Part shown: positions 20,501-32,845 of the stretch, piece by piece
Layout of the letters: each line of letters begins with the position of its first letter
Position numbering within the stretch: position 1 is the first letter of the stretch
NCBI RefSeq assembly: GCF_964204645.1
Contig: NC_134029.1
Span: forward strand, 15,616,850 to 15,680,849
Reading direction: 5' to 3'
Source of the DNA: Tubulanus polymorphus
Lineage: Eukaryota; Nemertea; Palaeonemertea; Tubulaniformes; Tubulanidae
Length of the DNA stretch: 64,000 bases
Made by a program: the position numbers and the translations under genes
Notes under the pieces: generated by a model
Databases searched by the model: none
Told to the model about the DNA's origin: nothing
Seen by the model: the letters and a program-made list of their open reading frames with translations, nothing else

Positions 20501-21329
20501 ACCCAACGTAGGCCCTCTCTCTACTTGTAGGCCTAAGATCTTGAAATAGGATGAATAATGTTATGATGAAAGAGGCATAATGGTTCGGAAAAAATTGAAT
20601 TCAATATGGCTCTTGGCCCGGCAAAGTTTGCTTTTGAAATATCCTTTTGATTAGGCCTAGTTACACATTTTAAAAGCAAATTTCATTTTGCATCAAATTA
20701 AAAGCGGCTTTGTTGAGGGAAAGATTCGTTTGAGTCGTAAAATTTATAGCCTAGAACCAATTTCTTCGTCAAAGCGTGATGCACAATTTTGACTGGGTCT
20801 TTTTTCCACGTGGTAGTGGACAGAAAATTTGAATAGGCCTAAATAATAGAATAATCTTTCTTAGGTTTCATGATAAAGATGCAGCATTAACTTAGATTAA
20901 TGCTTATCTTTTACAATTAGGCTTATGTTTCAAAGGAAAACGCCCACAGTTGGTCGAACAGGGGTTAGGCATTGATGGTGGAGACTAGAGGGGCTGTGCC
21001 TGTGTGTGTGCTGAAACAGAGATAAAGATGCATGCACCGGAATGAGTTTGTCGAGTGGAGCTTATTATTCCATCCGGGATAGTGTACTATAGTCATATGT
21101 TATATATCAAAATGTTCCTTATTAGTTCTGCTGCATCGCTAAAAACAAATTGAGATAGGTTTCCCTGCAGCGATGCACTCTATGATCTTTAGAACCTGTC
21201 TTTGCTGACTGGGAATAAGATATTTCTCAGCGCGAAGGGGGCGGGGCGCAGCGTCACTAGGTCCCGCTCCGCGAGGAAGCTAGATTTTCAAAGAAATGAG
21301 TGCACGCGACGGCCGTGACCACTTGTTAG

Positions 21330-21337
21330 TGACGTCA
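21330..21337. promoter_or_regulatory. CRE-type palindrome TGACGTCA in a GC-rich island
   Basis: A perfect ATF/CREB site lies in the only GC-rich, CpG-containing stretch of the host-like region (about 21,230-21,360). An ATG follows at 21,349. No gene could be attached, so this is only a candidate promoter. Confidence 0.2.
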
Positions 21338-22780
21338 TCAAGAAGGATGGCTCCGAGAATCGCCACATCACAGGTTACTGTGAATAAATGGGATTCGACC
21401 ATTCAAAAGTTCAGAATGTACTTTCTTGTTTTGTAAAACAATTTTATTCATGTCGTTATATAAAGCATTTCGTTTGAAACATTCTTTAATAATGTTTGTT
21501 GAGTTTAAAGCCAATTGTCGTTGTGTAATTCGATACTGGTCACTGACATCAAAGTTTTAGTTTCTGTTCACATGTTTCGACTTATAAATATCCAACTTGT
21601 ATGTTCTATCTTTTAATACAGGCCATGTGATTAATTGCGTATCACTCCATTAGTTTAAAAAGAGAGCACATATTTCGATATTGTTAAATAATTAACTACA
21701 TTTTTTTCTGTCAGACGTTGATTTTTACCCATCACTTATAAAATTCAAATGTACGTGATGTATTCTGTAAGCTATGTAAGCTTGTTCTTTAAAATACACT
21801 ATGAATTTTCAATTTGTTCTGACCATAATAGTTTATTTTTCGTAAATAAAATTTATATTTTAATTAAATAATTTCAAAATCTTTTCTATGCCCTCTGCAA
21901 CAGAAAGTTAATAAGGACTATTACATATTCAGATGTACGTTGATAATTGATTTCAATCCTCCGTTCAAATAATTATATGAACATTATTTCGGAAAATGCA
22001 GGTGGCGCACAATCATAATACATACAACTCATCAAGCTGACGAGTAGTTTCCGTAACCAATGTTACAGACGGGTAACCAATCTACGCGACTCCGCAGACA
22101 ACTAAACGACCCGAGTAACCCCCCCTTTGACTATAACTATAAATTATGTTATGTTAAACCGCATTGGTGTGACTTGACACGTCAAATGCGTATCCCGTAT
22201 TGACATATTTCTATTATCCACTTTTCAAACTATGAATAGCACGCCTGCTCAGAAAACCCGTTATCTGTATTATTATTTTCTTCCACACTATTTTTACCAA
22301 AAGAACATAGGCTTTGTTACCTTACCGCTGTTTCATATACAATCCATATAATATCGTTCAGCTCAATGAGATCTACAAATAGCCCGCGTGTTTTTTCGCG
22401 AATCATCGTTACAAAAGCGCTGTCGGGCCGTAAACATCGAAAATTTAGCCCCATTCAATGGGGCGACATGTTTTTCGAGTTGTCATCCCGAAATCAACCC
22501 GCAGGCCGACTGTCACTTCGATTATCAATTCAAGTATAAATGAACTAATTCATTGCCGCAGACTTCAAATTCAGTCGCGGTCTTCAAACAGTGATTTCAA
22601 CAATAGCCCATTTTCCTCATCAAATCATATTACCGATACACAGGAAATTTACTACTTTAGATTTTAAAAGCACTATCACGATAGGTAGAACACAATATCC
22701 GTGTTGACGCGATGAGGAGAGAATCCCACAATGATAATAAAAAGTCCGAAAATGAAACTTCGAGATAGTAGTTTATTTCA

Positions 22781-22814
22781 ACGTTTCGACTATATCCTAA
22801 TAGTCATCTTCAGG
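22781..22814 (-). other. Conserved PLE-type stem motif (TGAAGATGA ... CGAAACGT)
   Basis: On the - strand CCTGAAGATGA is followed by the stem GACTAT / ATAGTC (positions 22,805-22,800 with 22,793-22,788) and then CGAAACGT. This arrangement is common in Penelope-type elements and resembles a hammerhead core (CUGANGA - stem II - GAAA), but with three extra bases in the CUGANGA part, so catalysis is doubtful. Confidence 0.45.
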
Positions 22815-23283
22815 AATAATGAGATACTACAGAAATTATGAGATATATATACAATCCAGAGACAAAGAGACTAATTCAAGTAATCAGAGATGATACAAAC
22901 TAAAGGAAAATTAACGTAGAAACAGTTACACGCTAAAATAGATTAAAGGGAAGCAAACTAAGGGGTGATTATAAACAACAATAGTGAGTATAAATATAAA
23001 TGAAACTTAAAGTCAGTAGTAAAAGGAAAGACAAACTAGGGGGCACTAAAATTAAAACAAAGGTGAATACAAGTTAAGTCAGAGACGAAATTGATGAGAG
23101 AACAAATAACAAATAATCAAAGGGGAAATCAAGTGTTGAGTTTAACCAGTTTACAGAGGAATTTTGATATAAGTTTATTATGGGGTGAAAAACCATTGTT
23201 AAGGTTTACAACGTTGTTCGAATTTTCAATAATTAATGCAGATTCCAAAATATGTCTTCTAGTTTTATCGCTGCAAGGGTAAA

Positions 23284-24261
23284 CTAATTCAGCATTAGCA
23301 AAATCAAAATTGTGTGAAGTCTGAAAAACATGACTAAGTTTTTTACATCTAATTTATGCTCTTTTATGCGTTGATTAAGATTCCGACCTGTTTCTCCTAT
23401 ATATACTTTGTCGCAAACTTTACAAGGTATTTTATAAATTCCACAGTTTAGGGATTCGGTTTTCGGTTTGTTGTTAATCAATATGTTACTAAGTTTATTA
23501 TTGTATTTAAAGATAAGTTGTTTATTTAGTGACCGAAGAGAAACTTTAGAATTCTCAAGAAAGGTACATACGGTACAATGATAGGCTGTTTATCGGTAGC
23601 CAACGTAGGAGTTCTAAGGTTGTTATTTCTAAAATGCGTAGTACGAGCTTTAAGTAGAGCTTTTTTCAATAGGAAATCGGGGTAGGCAAGTTTTTGGAGA
23701 GATTGGTTAATACGGTGAATTTCATCGGGTAGAAATGAGGGGTCGCAAATTCTCAAAGCGCGAAGAAATAATCCTTGAGCTAAACCGAGTTTAATATCCG
23801 GAGAAGTAAAAGAGAAGTAATGGAGGTAGGATTCAGCGTTGGTAGGTTTCCTATAAACCGCGAATTTCAAAAAGGATCCACAGTTAAAAATCAAAACATC
23901 CAGAAAAGGTATTTTACTATTAGATTCCCATTCATACGTAAAAGCCAGAGACGGGTAAAGGGAGTTTTTAAAATATATAAGAAAGTTATCAACATTGAAG
24001 TCAAAGGGAACCAAAGCCAGAACATCGTCAACATATCTGAGCCAGATTTTAGGGTGAATATCAGTGTAAAGAGGCAATATTTCAGATTCAACATGTTCTA
24101 GGAATAAATTAGCTAGAATAGGACTAAGAGGATTTCCCATAGCGATACCGAATGTCTGTTCGTAAAAACAATTGTTGAATTCAAAAAAGGAGTCCGTCGT
24201 ACAAATAGAGATAAGGTCGATGATACAATCCGTAGGAATGCCGAAGTTAATGTTAAGTGAT
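23284..24261 (-). pseudogene. Penelope element 2 RT (partial) and GIY-YIG endonuclease
   Basis: From 24,261: the RT from just before motif B (AMGNPLSPILANLFLEH), then RYVDDVLALV (YVDD at 24,024-24,035) and FLDVLI, open for 204 codons to 23,526. After a frameshift there is the endonuclease: CGIYKIPC and KVYIGETGRNLNQRIKEH (23,460-23,340). The two domains together are diagnostic of Penelope-like elements, in which RT copies the RNA and GIY-YIG nicks the target. N-terminal RT motifs are lost by truncation. The frame is otherwise well preserved, in line with a younger insertion than element 1. Confidence 0.85.
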
Positions 24262-25224
24262 TTTTAAAAGCACTGTCGAGCCGTAAACATCGACGAATCG
24301 ACGTGTGTTACTACATCGTCGTTCCGGGGATCAGCTGCGAGTTTCTCCTCATCATGAGAATCAAATCGAGTACAAATTAATTTATTACTACCAGTGATTT
24401 GGCTGCGGGTTTCAAGGAGTTAGTATAACAATACCTATTTTTCTTTACCGAATTAACCGTGTATTTACTAAGATAAATCTTTAGTGTACCGGGGAATCGT
24501 AGGCCTAAACTAAACACGCCGAAGAGATATAGCGGAGAAAAGCTGTTATGTCGACGAGGTATCAAAATAAAAGAATATATTACTTTATTCGGCCGCGGGC
24601 TTCAACCTCTATATCAATACCATCAATACTCTATATTTCCTACAGTACATACCGATCATTGTCAAATGCACAAGGTATTTACTAAATACAAGTATATAAC
24701 ACACTCCTTTCCGTATGCTGGACTCACACTTGAAATTCGGAGTAAGTGTTCGCTGTGGGGGAAAGGAGATCGTTCGCTGTGTCGCTTGAAGTGTTCATCG
24801 AGTTTTACGGGGCTATAGGCCTACCGGTACTGAGCTTTACTAAACAAACACAGAATAATTGTTGCGTTTATTAACGGACTCATTGGATTGAACTTCAAAA
24901 CAAAATTTACGATATTTAGGTGGGTTGTTATTCAATAGGCCTACGACCAATCTGTCCAGATTTTAGGCCTACGCATATACATAGGCCTACATCGGCTAGT
25001 AGCCTTTACTGGGTTAAAGCTAAGTTCACTGTAAAGGAGGAATCAGATTTATTAAAGTGCATGTTAATTAGTGATTTACTGGTTCTGACTTGTAACGATC
25101 AATCACAATTATCAATTTTATTGACAAAAATGAAGATTTTTTTGAAAATTTCGTTTGAGCAGACAGCTTTATAAGCCAGACTTTTCATCATAAATGAAAC
25201 TGGTATTTCTTTAATTCCTATGAC

Positions 25225-25545
25225 TTAAGCCGGGGGTGGGTCGGCCTTGCGATGGCTTGTGACTCACTGCGACCGCCAGCGACTATTGTGTCGCAACGAC
25301 TCATCGACCTATGCTCCCTTGCAACAGGTTGTGACTGTCAGCAACGCCAGTGACAAGGAGTGGCTCGTGTTCTACTTTCTGCGACGCGACACGACTGTCA
25401 CAACCGACCTACGTGCTCTTGCGACTGGCAGAAACTAGTCGCACACAGTCGCTGACAATCGTATCGCAACCGATTTGCACCGAAACTTGCGATGCAACGC
25501 GAGGATCGCATCGCGTCACAAGGCCAACCTACGTCCGGCTTTGAG
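25225..25545. mobile_element. MITE with AAGCCGGGC-type TIRs, copy B
   Basis: Begins TTAAGCCGGGGGTGGGTCGG and ends CCAACCTACGTCCGGCTTTG. It has the same GCGAC-rich interior as the copy at 11,096-11,364 and lies at the same place relative to the TTCGAA tract, so it was already part of the composite repeat before the repeat spread. Confidence 0.75.
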
Positions 25546-25574
25546 TTACTGCGGAGCACCAGAAATATCTTTTT

Positions 25575-26045
25575 TCTCGTTCAAAAGACCTTTCGCTTGT
25601 AAATTCTTTCTACGGAATAAAATTTATTTCGTTCGAACCAATAATATTCTTTTCGATTGAACCAATTTGAAAAAATCGTTAGAACCAAGTTGAACAAACT
25701 GTTTTGTTGAAACAAAAGGTTTTTTCGTTCGAACAATCGTTCGATCTAACAGAATCGTTTAAATTTGAACAGAATTTTCTTGTCAGAACATTAAGTTTTT
25801 CGTTCGAACAAGTATATTGCAAAAAGTTTTTTCTCCGAACCAAAAGTATTAAGTATTTTGTTCAATCGAACAGAATTGTTTTCATTCAAACATTCGTTCG
25901 AAAAAATTGTTTTCGCTCAACCAAATTTTTTTGCCGGACAAAGAGTTTTTCATTTCAACAATAACATAGCTTTCAGAATGAAGAAAAGTTTTGGTTCAAA
26001 CAAAAAGCGAACAAGATTTTCTTGTCGGATCATTCAGTTTTTTGA
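25575..26045. repeat. TTCGAA-rich repeat tract, copy B
   Basis: Same word order as 11,385-11,784 with an extra unit at the left and a deletion near 25,975. Confidence 0.75.
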
Positions 26046-26440
26046 TCGAACAGCGTGTCAAGGTCGTTTTGGAAATTTACTCGGTCTGGTATATTTTGTA
26101 TTACTGTTTATGTCATTTGTCAGGACATTAGAAGACGACTTAGATACTACCTTGCGTGACTCCACTAGTTAGACTGACTTATTCAAAGATGAGGCGTTCC
26201 GTTGGTTTCGGCTACATGTTTTCGTTCAGATATAATGCTGAGCCATTTCGGCAACCTATCATTGATACTGTTTCCTAATAGCCTTGTTTAGTAATGGCTG
26301 ATGTTGTACCTTATCAAATGCTTTGTCGACAGTCCATTTTCCAGAGTCAAATAGGACATCAAGTCCAGTTGTCCATGGCTTCAAGAAGGTCTAATTGACT
26401 GTTTGTCGAGCTTCCTCTTATAAAACTGTTTTAACCATTG
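26046..26440 (-). pseudogene. Short non-LTR retrotransposon RT remnant
   Basis: On the - strand a degenerate frame reads through VDKAFDKVQHQPLL-like and TSGVTQGSI sequence, resembling the RT motif regions preceding and including the GVPQGS box of LINE elements. Many stops. A homologous remnant lies at 57,640-58,150, in the same order after a TTCGAA tract. Confidence 0.4.
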
Positions 26441-26454
26441 AACAGGATTCAAAG

Positions 26455-27452
26455 ACTGTGCAGAAAACCCGTTATCGCTGCTTTGCAGCTATATTTATTA
26501 TTATTATTATTTTTTTCCACACATTTTTTGTCAAAAGTACATAGGCTTTTTTACATTACCGCTGTTGCCGATACAATCCGTCTGATATCATTCAGCTCAG
26601 TTCGATCTACAAATACTCCGTGCGAATTTTGAAGAATCAACGTTACAAAAGCACTGTCGGGCCGTAAACATCGAAAATTGAGCCCCATTCAAAGAGCCGA
26701 CATGTTTTTCTAAGTCGTCTTTCCGAAATCTACCGCACGTTTCTTGTCACATCGATTATCAATTCAAGCATAAATTAACAAATTTATTACCCAAAGATTG
26801 CACATTCTGTCGCGGTTTTTAAAAACTAATTTTAACAATAACCCATTTTCCTCATCAAATTATAATACCAATACACAGGAAATTTACTACTTTAGATTTT
26901 AAAAGCACTGTCGAGCCGTAAACATCGACAAATCGACGTGTGTCACTACATCGTCGTTACGGGAATCAGCTGCGAGTTTCTCCTCATTCTGAGAATCAAA
27001 TCGAGTACAAATTAATTTATTACTACCAGTGATTTGGCTGCGGGCGTCAAGCAGTTAATTTAGCAATACCTATTTTTCTTTACCAAATTTACCGTGTTTT
27101 TACTAAGATAAATCATAAGTGTACCGGGGAGTCGTAGGCCTAAACTAAACACGCCGAAGAGATTATAGCAGAGAAAAGCTGTTATGTCGACGAGGTATCA
27201 AAATAAAAGAATATATCACTTTATTCGGCCGCGGGCCTCCATATCAATACCATCAATACTCTATATTTCCTACAGTACATACCGATCATTGTCAAATCCA
27301 CAACGTATTTACTAAATACAAGTATAAAACACTCCTATCCGTATGCTGGACTCACACTTGACATTCGGAGTAAGCGTTCGCTGTGGGGGAAAGGAGATCA
27401 TTCGCTGTGTCGCTTGAAGTGTTTATCGAGTTTAACGCGACCTTAAAGCTTT
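26455..27452. mobile_element. Composite repeat copy C (truncated)
   Basis: Starts GTGCAGAAAACCCGTTATCG and a small hairpin GCTGCTTTGCAGC, then follows copies A and B through GGGGGAAAGGAGATC (27,387) and stops where the satellite-bearing MITE begins. It keeps the empty target site of Penelope element 2. Confidence 0.75.
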
Positions 27453-27454
27453 AG

Positions 27455-30400
27455 TATGGTGGCTGATAAGATAACAAAACACGAATATGCAAATGAGGGG
27501 GACATTACGACAAAACTAAAATAACGCGAGAAAACAATGATTTTGATTTTGTCGCCCGCGACAATTCATTATTTTGGTTTTATCGCCCACGACAATTCAT
27601 TACTTTGGTTTTATCGCCAGCGACAATGCATTATTTTGGTTTTGTCGCCCGCGACAATTCAATATTTTGGTTTTGTCGCCCGCGACAATTCATTATTTCG
27701 GTTTTATCGCCCGCGACAATTCAATATTTCGGTTTTATCGCCCGCGATAATTCATTATTTTGGTTTTATCGCCCGTGACAATTCATTATTTTGGTTTTGT
27801 CGCCCGAGACAATTCATTATTTTAGTTTTATCGCCCGCGACAATTCATTATTTTGGTTTTATCGCCCGCGACAATTCATTATTTTGATTTTGTCGCCCGC
27901 GACAATTCACCATTTTGGTTTTGTCGCCTGGACAATTCTTTTTTGGTTTTGTCGCCCGCGACAATTCATTAGTTTGGTTTTGTCGCCCGCGACAATTCAA
28001 TATGTTGGTTTTGTCGCCCTCGACGATTCATTAGTTTGGTTTTGTCGCCCGCGACGATTCATTAGTTTGGTTTTGTCGCCCGCGACGATTCATTAGTTTG
28101 GTTTTGTCGCCCGCGACAATTCAATATTTTGGTTTTATCACCCGCGACAATTCATTAGTTTGGTTTTATCGCCCGCGACAATTCATTAGTTTGGTTTTGT
28201 GGCCCGCGACAATTCATTATTTTGGTTTTGTTGCCCGAGACAATTCATTATTTTAGTTTTATCGCCCGCGACAATTCATTATTTTGGTTTTATCGCCCGC
28301 GACAATTCATTATTTTGATTTTGTCGCCCATGACAATTCACCATTTTGGTTTTGTCGCCTGGACAATTCACCATTTTGGTTTTGTCGCCCGCGACAATTC
28401 ATTATTTTGGTTTTGTCGCCCGCGACAATTCAATATATTTGGTTTTGTCGCCCGCGACAGTTCATTAGTTTGGTTTTGTCGCCCGCGACAATTCACCATT
28501 TTGGTTTTGTCGCCTGGACAATTCACCATTTTGGTTTTGTCGCCCGCGACAATTCATTAGTTTGGTTTTGTCACCCGCGAAAATTCAATATATTTGGTTT
28601 TGTCGCCCGCGACAATTCATTAGTTTGGTTTTGTCGCCCGTGACAATTCAATATTTTGGTTTTATCGCCCACGACAAGTCATTACTTTGGTTTTATCTCC
28701 AGCGACAATTCATTATTTTGGTTTTGTCGCCCGCGACAATTCTTGTTTTTGGTTTTGACGCCTGCGACAATTCACTATTTTGGTTTTATACTTTGTTTTT
28801 GTCGCCCGCGACAATTCATTATTTTGGTTTTGTCGCCCGCGACAAGTCATTACTTTGGTTTTATCTCCAGCGACAATTCATTATTTTGGTTTTGTCGCCC
28901 GCGACAATTCTTTTTTTTGGTTTTGACGCCTGCGACAATTCACTATTTTGGTTTTATACTTTGTTTTTATCGCCCGCGACAATTTTTTTTTGGTTTTGTC
29001 GCCCGCGACAATTCAATATTTTGGTTTTGTCGCCCGCGACAATTCATTATTTTGGTTTTATCGCCCGCGACAATTCAATATTTTGGTTTTGTCGCCCCGA
29101 CAATTCTTTTTTGGTTTCGTCGCCCGCGACAATTCATTAGTTTGGTTTTGTCGCCCGCGACAATTCAATATTTTGGTTTTGTCGCCCGCGACAATTCATT
29201 AGTTTGGTTTTGTCGCCCGTGACAATTCAATATTTTGGTTTTATCGCCCGCGACAATTCAATATTTTGGTTTTATCGCCCGAGACAAATCAATATTTTTG
29301 TTTTATCGCCCGCGACAATTCATTAGTTTGGTTTTATCGCCCGCGACAATTCATTAGTTTGGTTTTGTCGCCCGCGACAATTCAATATTTTGGTTTTATC
29401 ACCCGCGACAATTCATTAGTTTGGTTTTATCGCCCTCGACGATTCATTAGTTTGGTTTTGTCGCCCGCGACGATTCAATATTTTGGTTTTATCGCCCGCG
29501 ACAATTCATTATTTTGGTTTTGTCGCCCGAGACAATTCATTATTTTAGTTTTATCGCCCGCGACAATTCATTATTTTGGTTTTATCGCCCCGACAATTCA
29601 CCATTTTGGTTTTGTCGCCTGGACAATTCTTTTTTGGTTTTGTCGCCCGCGACAATTCATTAGTTTGGTTTTGTCGCCCGCGACAATTCATTATTTTGGT
29701 TTTGACGCCTGCGACAATTCACTATTTTGGTTTTATACTTTGTTTTTGTCGCCCGCGACAATTTTTTTTTTGGTTTTGTCGCCCGCGACAATTCAATATT
29801 TTGGTTTTATCGCCCACGACAAGTCATTACTTTGGTTTTATCTCCAGCGACAATTCATTATTTTGGTTTTGACGCCTGCGACAATTCACTATTTTGGTTT
29901 TATACTTTGTTTTTGTCGCCCGCGACAATTTTTTTTTTGGTTTTGTCGCCCGCGACAATTCAATATTTTGGTTTTATCGCCCGAGACAATTCATTATTTT
30001 GGTTTTGTCGCCCGCGACAATTCAATATTTTGGTTTTGTCGCCCGCGACAATTCATTAGTTTGGTTTTGTCGCCCGTGACAATTCAATATTTTGGTTTTA
30101 TCGCCCACGACAAGTCATTACTTTGGTTTTATCTCCAGCGACAATTCATTATTTTGGTTTAGTCGCCCGCGACAATTCTTGTTTTTGGTTTTGACGCCTG
30201 CGACAATTCATTATTTTGGTTTTATACTTTGTTCTTGTCGCCCGCGACAATTCAATATTTTGGTTTTGTTGCCCGCGACAATTCAATATTTTGGTTTTGT
30301 CGCCCGCGACAATTCATTATTTTGGTTTTATCGCCCGCGACAATTCAATATTTTGGTTTTGTCGCCCGCGATGATTCATTAGTTTGGTCTTGTCGCCCGC

Positions 30401-32795
30401 GACAATTCATTATTTTGGTTTTATCGCCCCGACAATTCACCATTTTGGTTTTGTCGCCTGGACAATTCGTTTTTGGTTTTGTCGCCCGCGACAATTCATT
30501 AGTTTGGTTTTGTCGCCCGCGACAATTCAATATTTTGGTTTTGTCGCCCGCGACAATTCATTAGTTTGGTTTTGTCGCCCGTGACAATTCAATATTTTGG
30601 TTTTATCGCCCACGACAAGTCATTACTTTGGTTTTATCTCCAGGGACAATTCATTATTTTGGTTTTGACGCCTGCGACAATTCACTATTTTGGTTTTATA
30701 CTTTGTTTTTGTGGCCCGCGACAATTTTTTTTTGGTTTTGTCGCCCGCGACAATTCAATATTTTGGTTTTATCGCCCGAGACAATTCATTATTTTGGTTT
30801 TGTCGCCCGCGACAATTCAATATTTTGGTTTTGTCGCCCGCGACAATTCATTAGTTTGGTTTTGTCGCCCGTGACAATTCAATATTTTGGTTTTATCGCC
30901 CACGACAAGTCATTACTTTGGTTTTATCTCCAGCGACAATTCATTATTTTGGTTTTGTCGCCCGCGACAATTCTTGTTTTTGGTTTTGACGCCTGCGACA
31001 ATTCATTATTTTGGTTTTATACTTTGTTCTTGTCGCCCGCGACAATTCAATATTTTGGTTTTGTTGCCCGCGACAATTCAATATTTTGGTTTTGTTGCCC
31101 GCGACAATTCATTATTTTGGTTTTATCGCCCGCGACAATTCAATATTTTGGTTTTGTCGCCCGCGATGATTCATTAGTTTGGTCTTGTCGCCCGCGACAA
31201 TTCATTAGTTTGGTTTTGTCGCCCGCGACAATTCAATATTTTGCTTTTATCACCCGCGACAATTCATTAGTTTGGTTTTATCGCCCGTGACGATTCATTA
31301 GTTTGGTTTTATCGCCCGCGACGATTCATTAGTTTGGTTTTGTCGCCCGCGATGATTCATTAGTTTGGTCTTGTCGCCCGCGACAATTCATTAGTTTGGT
31401 TTTGTCGCCCGCGACAATTCAATATTTTGGTTTTATCACCCGCGACAATTCATTAGTTTGGTTTTATCGCCCGCGACGATTCATTAGTTTGGTTTTGTCG
31501 CCCGCGACAATTCAATATTTTTGTTTTATCACCCGCGACAATTCAATAGTTTGGTTTTGTCGCCCGCGACAATTCTTTTTCAGTCCACTTGGGACTTTAG
31601 TCCCCGCGGGCTATTGTGTTCACTTTTCGTCCGTTCGTCCGTCCGTCCATAGACGGAATCCAGTTATTTTTGGAAGTTTTGAAGACGCTTCAAGGTAATG
31701 TCTTGATATTTGGTTTCTACATGTATCTACCCTAGACACATCGTCAGCCCAAAAACTGGCCCTGTCAGATTCAAGATGGCCGACTGGCAGCCATTGTTGT
31801 TTGCCAAAATCAGCACTTTTTAAACATTTTCGAAGTTTTCATGGGGAAATTTTGAAGACGCTTTGATCAATAACCTTTATCTTTCGTTTATATTTGAATC
31901 TACCAAAGGCCCATCAGCATAAGAAAATTGGGTCGATCTGACTCAAGATGGCCGTCCTATGACCTTTTTAGTGCCCAAAAATGTCAATTTTGGCCAGAAT
32001 TCTAGGTCCTGTAGCTTCCTACTGGTTTGCCATTTCTCATTGCAACTGCTGATGGGTATTCTTTAGAGAGGGATTTTTTATACCTGGGACTGGTATTTTT
32101 GATCAGCCAATTATGACGCAATTGGCGGCCATTTTGGTGTCATCAGTACTCATTCGTAGGTGGGAAAAAGTTTTTCCACATTAAATTGATACCTAAGCAT
32201 ATTGTGTTACTACATTCAATTGGAAAGTTGTAGCCCATAACGTGTTCTATGATTTTGGTGAGCTTCAAGGTCATTGGTTTTAGTATGTGGCCATCAGGGG
32301 GCGTTGAATAATACAATAACTTAGTATTGCTATATTATATTTGTACCAAGGCATATTTTGTTACTATGATCAATTGCAAAGTTGTATTTCATGACATGTA
32401 CTACGATTGTAGTGAGTTTTAAGGTCATTGGGTTTTGCATATGGTCACCAGGGGCGTTGAATAGTAGAATAACTTAGTATTTCCATATTAAATTGGTAAC
32501 GAGGCATATTTTGTTATCACAATCAATTACAAAATCATAGCTGCTCACATGTTCTATGTTTGTGGTGGGTTTCAAGGTCATTGGTTTTTGTATATGGTCA
32601 CTAGAGGGCGTTATGTATTGAAATTGTTAGATTGTTGAGCATTTGAAACCACTTCCCAAGTGAGCATGGTGTCCCTGGACCCCTAGTTTGGTTTTTATCG
32701 CCCGCGACAATTCATTATTGTGGTTTTATCGCCCGTGACAATTCAATATTTTGGTTTTGTCACCCGCGACAATTCATAATTTTGGTTTTGGTTTT
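27455..32795. repeat. Satellite array of about 31-bp hairpin monomers
   Basis: From about 27,530 to 31,578 and again 32,686-32,795, a monomer of 31 bp is repeated roughly 130 times. Each monomer holds the palindrome TTGTCGCCCGCGACAA (7-bp arms, CC centre), then TTCATTA or TTCAATA and TTTTGGTTT. Variants with a shortened palindrome (GTCGCCTGGACA), an altered one (TATCTCCAGCGACAA) or an inserted TTTATACTTTG recur in the same order several times, so there are higher-order repeats of several hundred bp. The array begins after TATGGTGGCTGAT, the terminal motif of a MITE also present at 59,972. Long open frames on the + strand exist in all three frames because the monomer lacks stops; they are not genes. 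Confidence 0.95.
31579..32685 (+). mobile_element. 1.1-kb interspersed repeat inserted in the satellite
   Basis: Starts with a hairpin (CCACTTGGGACT then AGTCCCCGCGGGCT) and CGTCCGTCCGTCC, contains about three diverged 130-160 bp internal repeats around GGTCACCAGGGGGCGTTGAA and ends GTGTCCCTGGACCCCTAGT. Other copies are at 62,234-63,190 (+) and, partial, 58,828-59,715 (-). Satellite monomers continue on both sides. No coding capacity seen. Confidence 0.75.
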
Positions 32796-32796
32796 C

Positions 32797-32845
32797 TAAG
32801 ACTGTGCAGAAAACCCGTTATCGCTGCTTTGCAGCTATATTTGGA
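32797..32845. mobile_element. Composite repeat start, fragment
   Basis: GACTGTGCAGAAAACCCGTT and the GCTGCTTTGCAGC hairpin, as at 26,455. It ends abruptly inside Polinton gene F. Confidence 0.75.

Larger units (their letters stand above)
17440..22240. other. 4.8 kb host-like DNA without a recognisable gene
   Basis: Mixed composition, unlike the AT-rich Polinton DNA. It holds a tRNA-like sequence (17,687-17,753), a weak exon candidate (18,349-18,519), diverged tandem repeats (about 19,980-20,500), TAGGCCTA words and a GC-rich island around 21,230-21,360 with a TGACGTCA palindrome. None of the short open frames is convincing. Confidence 0.5.
22675..24261 (-). mobile_element. Penelope-like element 2, 5-prime truncated, 13-bp target duplication
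   Basis: The target TTTTAAAAGCACT stands at 22,662-22,674 and again at 24,262-24,274, and the uninterrupted site exists in copies A and C of the composite repeat, so insertion limits are exact (1,587 bp). On the - strand it carries a partial RT, a GIY-YIG domain and about 0.6 kb of 3-prime untranslated sequence. The 5-prime part of the RT is missing, as expected for an incomplete reverse-transcription product. Confidence 0.85.
22247..26045. mobile_element. Composite repeat copy B, split by a Penelope insertion
   Basis: 22,247-22,674 and 24,262-26,045 align in order with copy A (9,715-11,784): CAGAAAACCCGTTAT start, the GTAAACATCG motifs, GGGGGAAAGGAGATCG (24,758), MITE copy B and the TTCGAA tract. 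The interruption is Penelope element 2. The left hairpin arm of copy A is absent here. Confidence 0.75.

Noticed and set aside
27530-31578. CRISPR-like regular 31-bp spacing
   Set aside because: The repeat is continuous with no unique spacers, and the sequence is animal. It is a satellite.
27537-31698. Many long + strand open frames (up to 298 codons) with repeated FWFCRPRQF / VLSPATIHYFGF
   Set aside because: They follow the 31-bp monomer, occur in all three frames and exist only because the monomer contains no stop codon in this direction. No start, composition or splice evidence.
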